Source: JAGOGN01 sp036652735 (GTDB lineage Bacteria > Bacillota > Clostridia > Lachnospirales > Lachnospiraceae). Taken from it: DNA of 10,301 bases. Both the position numbers and the translations under genes were made by a program. The stretch lies in contig JAVVVI010000049.1 in the NCBI GenBank assembly GCA_036652735.1, positions 1 to 10,301 of the forward strand, given 5' to 3'. Below are positions 7,726-10,301 of the stretch, in pieces. Under the pieces are notes generated by a model that was not told the origin of the DNA, did not search any database, and saw only the letters and a program-made list of their open reading frames with translations. Positions within the stretch are counted from its first letter, which is position 1; each line of letters opens with the position of its first letter.

Positions 7726-8634
7726 ATGACATTGCAGCAGTTAAAATATGTGGCAGAAATTGCAGATAAGGGTTCTATGAATGAAGCAGCAAAGGGGCTC
7801 TACATCACCCAGCCAACCCTGTCCGGAACGGTTCGGGAGTTGGAACAGGAGCTGGGCTTTACTGTTTTTATAAGAAGCAATAAGGGAACAATGCTTACGC
7901 CGGATGGAGTAGAATTCCTAAGCTACGCAAGACAGGTGCTGGAGCATGCAGATATATTGGAGGAGCGGTATTACAGTAAGCATCCCCAGAAAAAGACATT
8001 ATTTATATCCAGTCAGCATTATACTTTTGCAGCAGATGCCTTTATTGCCATGGTTAAGGAACTGGATGCTTCGCTTTATAATTTTGCTTTAAAAGAAAAA
8101 AGAACGGCTGAAATAATTGAGGATATCAAGTCATTCCAAAGTGAAATTGGTATCTTATATGTGAATAAATTTAATGAAAAAATGATGGCAAGGTATTTAA
8201 AAGAAAATCATTTGAAATTTGTAGCTATCTTTGAAGCCAAGCCTCATGTGTTCGTATGTAAAAAAAACCCTCTGGCGGTTAAAAGGAGTGTTACACTGGA
8301 AGATTTAAAAGATGAAACCTATCTTTATTTTGATCAAAGAGATACGGATCCGGTATATTTTTCAGAAGAGATATTGAGCACAATTGAACACAGGAAAAAA
8401 ATTGCGGTGAGTGATCGTGCAACCATGTTTAATCTGCTTACAGGATTAAATGGGTATACCATGACAACTGGAATTGTTAGTTCTGTGTTAAATGGAAGTG
8501 AGGTCATTGCGATTCCCTTGGAAGTGGATGAAACGATGACCATTGGTTATGTTAGTCTGGAGAATAGTGTATTAAGCCCATTAGCAGAACTGTATGTGAA
8601 TAAAGTGAAGGAAATATTAAATAGGCAATTTTGA
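7726..8634 (+). CDS. LysR-type transcriptional regulator
   Basis: A 302-residue LysR-family protein. The N-terminal winged helix-turn-helix (about residues 1-60) shows the family pattern: GSMNEAAKGLYITQPTLSG is the helix-turn-helix, followed by LEQELGFTVFIRSNKG and TPDGVEFL. The rest (about 90-295) should be the periplasmic-binding-like effector domain. The length is typical and the protein looks intact. It lies 29 bases after the aminopeptidase gene with GAGGTGG (7712-7718) before the ATG, so it is probably co-transcribed with it. Unlike most LysR genes it is not divergent from an obvious target; candidates are its own operon and the methionine gamma-lyase gene downstream. The effector is unknown; an amino acid or keto acid is only a guess from context. 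Confidence 0.9.
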   Translation: MTLQQLKYVAEIADKGSMNEAAKGLYITQPTLSGTVRELEQELGFTVFIRSNKGTMLTPDGVEFLSYARQVLEHADILEERYYSKHPQKKTLFISSQHYTFAADAFIAMVKELDASLYNFALKEKRTAEIIEDIKSFQSEIGILYVNKFNEKMMARYLKENHLKFVAIFEAKPHVFVCKKNPLAVKRSVTLEDLKDETYLYFDQRDTDPVYFSEEILSTIEHRKKIAVSDRATMFNLLTGLNGYTMTTGIVSSVLNGSEVIAIPLEVDETMTIGYVSLENSVLSPLAELYVNKVKEILNRQF

Positions 8635-8694
8635 TATTAGAAAAATCTATAACAAGGTATCGCTTTCGACAATTATCACTTCGGAATAAGAGTG

Positions 8695-8703
8695 TGCTAT
8701 ACT
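8695..8703 (+). promoter_or_regulatory. Extended -10 promoter of the methionine gamma-lyase gene
   Basis: TGC immediately precedes TATACT (8698-8703), giving the TGn-TATAAT-like extended -10 form. No good -35 hexamer lies at the right distance; the best candidates around 8673-8681 are poor. Such promoters often need an activator. Transcription would start near 8709-8711, so the palindrome at 8723-8744 falls in the transcribed leader. Confidence 0.6.
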
Positions 8704-8722
8704 TTCAGTGTAATTAAGAAAC

Positions 8723-8744
8723 ATTTGTGAAGAAAATCACAAGT
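8723..8744 (+). promoter_or_regulatory. TGTGA-N6-TCACA palindrome in the megL leader
   Basis: ATTTGTGA (8723-8730) and TCACAAGT (8737-8744) form an inverted repeat around a 6-base centre. The core TGTGA-N6-TCACA matches the classical half-sites of Crp/Fnr-family regulators exactly. As RNA it forms an 8-bp hairpin with one G-U pair, followed by CTTTTT (8745-8750), just before the ribosome binding site AGGAGAGGG (8751-8759). It could be a protein operator downstream of the promoter (a repressor position) or a small attenuator-like hairpin. The sequence does not decide between these. Confidence 0.5.
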
Positions 8745-8766
8745 CTTTTTAGGAGAGGGTGTATAT

Positions 8767-9963
8767 ATGTTAAATAAGGATGCAGGACTTGCAACAAAGG
8801 CGATTCATGCCGGTACAACAAGAACAAAGGAATTCAGATCATTGGGAATGCCAATTTATCAGACTTCTACATTTTATTTTGATACCTGTGAGCAGGGAGG
8901 CAGATGCTTTGCTGGAGAAGAGGAAGGATTTATTTATACCAGATTGGGTAATCCAACCACGAATCTTTTAGAGGAAAAAGTAGCTGCATTAGAAGGCGCA
9001 GATGCGGCAGCAGCAACCAGTTCGGGAATGGGAGCAGTAGCATCCTGTTTATGGACCATTGCAGCAGCAGGAAAGCACATTGTGGCAGACAAGACACTGT
9101 ATGGCTGTACATTTGCATTGTTAAATCATGGAATGAGCCGCTATGGGGTAGAGGTTACGTTCGTAGATTCTTCTAATTTAGATGAAGTGAAGGCTGCATT
9201 AAAAGAGAATACAGTTGCTGTATATTTAGAGACGCCGGCAAATCCAAATCTTAAGATAGCAGATATTCAGGCAATTAGTGAATTGACACATAAGTTTAAT
9301 AAGGATATTAAAGTTGTTTGTGATAATACATTTGCAACACCATTATTACAAAGACCATTGGAATTAGGAGCAGATGTAGTGATACATTCTGCTACAAAAT
9401 ATCTGAATGGACACGGAGATGTGATTGCCGGATTTGTAGTTGGTAGTGCAGAATTTATTCAGGACGTTAAAATGTTTGGAATTAAAGATATGACCGGATC
9501 GGTACTAGGACCTCAGGAAGCATTTTTAATTTTAAGAGGTTTAAAGACTTTGGATGTAAGAGTTCAGAGACATTGTGAGAATGCAGAAAAATTTGTAGAA
9601 TATTTATGCAAAGAATCCAAGGTAGAGCGTGTTATTTATCCGGGACTAAAAGATCATCCGGGACATGAAATTGCAGCACGTCAGATGCATAATCGTTTTG
9701 GCGGTATGATTTCAATAGAAGTAAAAGGCGGAAAAGCTGCGGGAATGAAGTTAGTAAACAGCTTGAAAATGTGCACGATTGCAGTAAGTCTTGGAGATGC
9801 TGAAACATTGGTGGAGCATCCGGCAAGTATGACTCATGCTACTTATAATTCAGAAGAACTTGCTATGGCAGGGATTCCGGAAGGATTGGTAAGAGTATCC
9901 GTTGGATTAGAGAATATAGAGGATTTAATTGCTGATTTTGAACAGGCATTTCAGCAAATATAG
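8767..9963 (+). CDS. megL: Methionine gamma-lyase
   Basis: A 398-residue PLP enzyme of the Cys/Met metabolism family. It splits L-methionine to methanethiol, 2-oxobutyrate and ammonia. The PLP lysine is K211 in SATKYLNGHGDV, and D186 in CDNTFATP holds the pyridine nitrogen. Both numbers match the Pseudomonas putida enzyme, also 398 residues, as I recall. The segment LYGCTFAL with Y112 and C114 carries the active-site cysteine typical of methionine gamma-lyases, which separates it from cystathionine gamma-synthase and gamma-lyase. SSGMGAV is the phosphate-binding loop. Some activity on homocysteine or cysteine is possible. The gene has its own promoter and terminator. It would yield 2-oxobutyrate for fermentation, consistent with the amino-acid-degrading neighbourhood. 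Confidence 0.9.
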   Translation: MLNKDAGLATKAIHAGTTRTKEFRSLGMPIYQTSTFYFDTCEQGGRCFAGEEEGFIYTRLGNPTTNLLEEKVAALEGADAAAATSSGMGAVASCLWTIAAAGKHIVADKTLYGCTFALLNHGMSRYGVEVTFVDSSNLDEVKAALKENTVAVYLETPANPNLKIADIQAISELTHKFNKDIKVVCDNTFATPLLQRPLELGADVVIHSATKYLNGHGDVIAGFVVGSAEFIQDVKMFGIKDMTGSVLGPQEAFLILRGLKTLDVRVQRHCENAEKFVEYLCKESKVERVIYPGLKDHPGHEIAARQMHNRFGGMISIEVKGGKAAGMKLVNSLKMCTIAVSLGDAETLVEHPASMTHATYNSEELAMAGIPEGLVRVSVGLENIEDLIADFEQAFQQI

Positions 9964-9993
9964 AAGATTAGGGGAACTATAGTTTCCATACAG

Positions 9994-10031
9994 AGAGCCG
10001 TAGGATATGTTTATTGTATGCTACGGTTTTT
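9994..10031 (+). terminator. Intrinsic terminator after megL
   Basis: CCGTAG (9998-10003) pairs with CTACGG (10021-10026). Inside, ATAT (10005-10008) pairs with GTAT (10016-10019) beyond a G-G mismatch. Outside, AGAG-type bases pair with the T-tract TTTTT (10027-10031). It lies about 30 bases after the megL stop. Confidence 0.82.
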
Positions 10032-10127
10032 CTCTGCCCGAAATCCTGTCCACGAAGTTAAACGATAGAGTCGGCATATAATTGATTTTTTCTTTTTAGC
10101 TTATAATTGTTGTCTAAAGATTATCTA

Positions 10128-10133
10128 TATAAT
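10128..10133 (+). promoter_or_regulatory. Possible -10 element for the methyltransferase gene
   Basis: A perfect TATAAT lies 20 bases before the ATG at 10154, but the nearest -35-like sequence, TTGTTG (10107-10112), is only 15 bases away. A second TATAAT at 10102-10107 is also present with a poorly placed TTGATT (10082-10087). A promoter between the megL terminator and this gene is likely, but which element is used is uncertain. Confidence 0.4.
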
Positions 10134-10153
10134 GAAAGGTAGGATATAAACTT

Positions 10154-10301
10154 ATGGATAAAAAATATACTGATATAAATTCACAATTTTTTGATAAATG
10201 GATCCAAAGCGGCTGGGAGTGGGGACAGCCAATTAGCCATGAGATATATGAAAAAGCAAAAAATGGAGATTGGTTCGTACTGCTGACTCCTACGAAGCCT
10301 G
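10154..10301 (+). CDS. Class I methyltransferase-like protein, N-terminal part only
   Basis: The first 49 codons of a gene cut by the window edge. The translation begins MDKKYTDINSQFFDKW and contains GWEWGQPISHEIYEKAKNG and LLTPTKP, an N-terminal pattern I associate with small SAM-dependent methyltransferases of Firmicutes. The SAM-binding glycine loop would lie downstream, outside the window, so the family call cannot be checked here. AAAGGTAGG (10135-10143) is a plausible ribosome binding site ten bases before the ATG. It follows the megL terminator and is probably independent of megL. Confidence 0.65.
   Translation, partial: MDKKYTDINSQFFDKWIQSGWEWGQPISHEIYEKAKNGDWFVLLTPTKP

Noticed and set aside
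8673..8689. TTAT-N9-ATAA as a LysR-type binding site
   Set aside because: The arms are short and AT-rich, and no symmetric T-N11-A pair fits the dyad; it could be chance.

Overview
The window carries a complete lysine-fermentation operon from an anaerobic, AT-leaning Gram-positive bacterium, most likely a clostridium-type Firmicute. That assignment rests on strong AGGAGG-type ribosome binding sites, TTGACA/TATAAT promoters, short intergenic gaps, intrinsic terminators with T-tracts, and KamA/KamD/KamE sequences very close to the characterised Clostridium enzymes. All genes are on the + strand. The genus cannot be fixed from the sequence alone.

Region 1 (1-353) is non-coding leader DNA. It holds a consensus promoter, a lysine (L-box) riboswitch aptamer at 97-265, and an intrinsic terminator at 258-298. 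The terminator stem reuses the 3' strand of aptamer helix P1, so lysine binding should prevent termination. The leader therefore reads as a lysine-activated ON switch, the opposite of the usual lysine riboswitch in front of biosynthesis or uptake genes.

Region 2 (354-6354) is the operon kal-kce-kdd-kamA-kamD-kamE, closed by a strong terminator. KamA converts L-lysine to L-beta-lysine. KamDE moves the terminal amino group to give 3,5-diaminohexanoate. Kdd deaminates this oxidatively to 5-amino-3-oxohexanoate. Kce cleaves that product with acetyl-CoA to acetoacetate and 3-aminobutyryl-CoA, and Kal removes ammonia to give crotonyl-CoA. The kamB/kamC reactivase genes found between kamA and kamD in other lysine fermenters are missing here, and no lysine permease, CoA-transferase or butyryl-CoA dehydrogenase gene is in the window.

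Region 3 (6364-8634) has its own promoter and encodes an M24-family Xaa-Pro aminopeptidase followed closely by a LysR-type regulator. Region 4 (8695-10031) is a single-gene unit for methionine gamma-lyase, with an extended -10 promoter, a TGTGA-N6-TCACA palindrome in the leader and a terminator behind it. Region 5 (10128-10301) is the start of a class I methyltransferase-like gene cut by the window edge. Regions 2-4 together look like an amino-acid-fermentation neighbourhood: peptide trimming, lysine breakdown and methionine breakdown.
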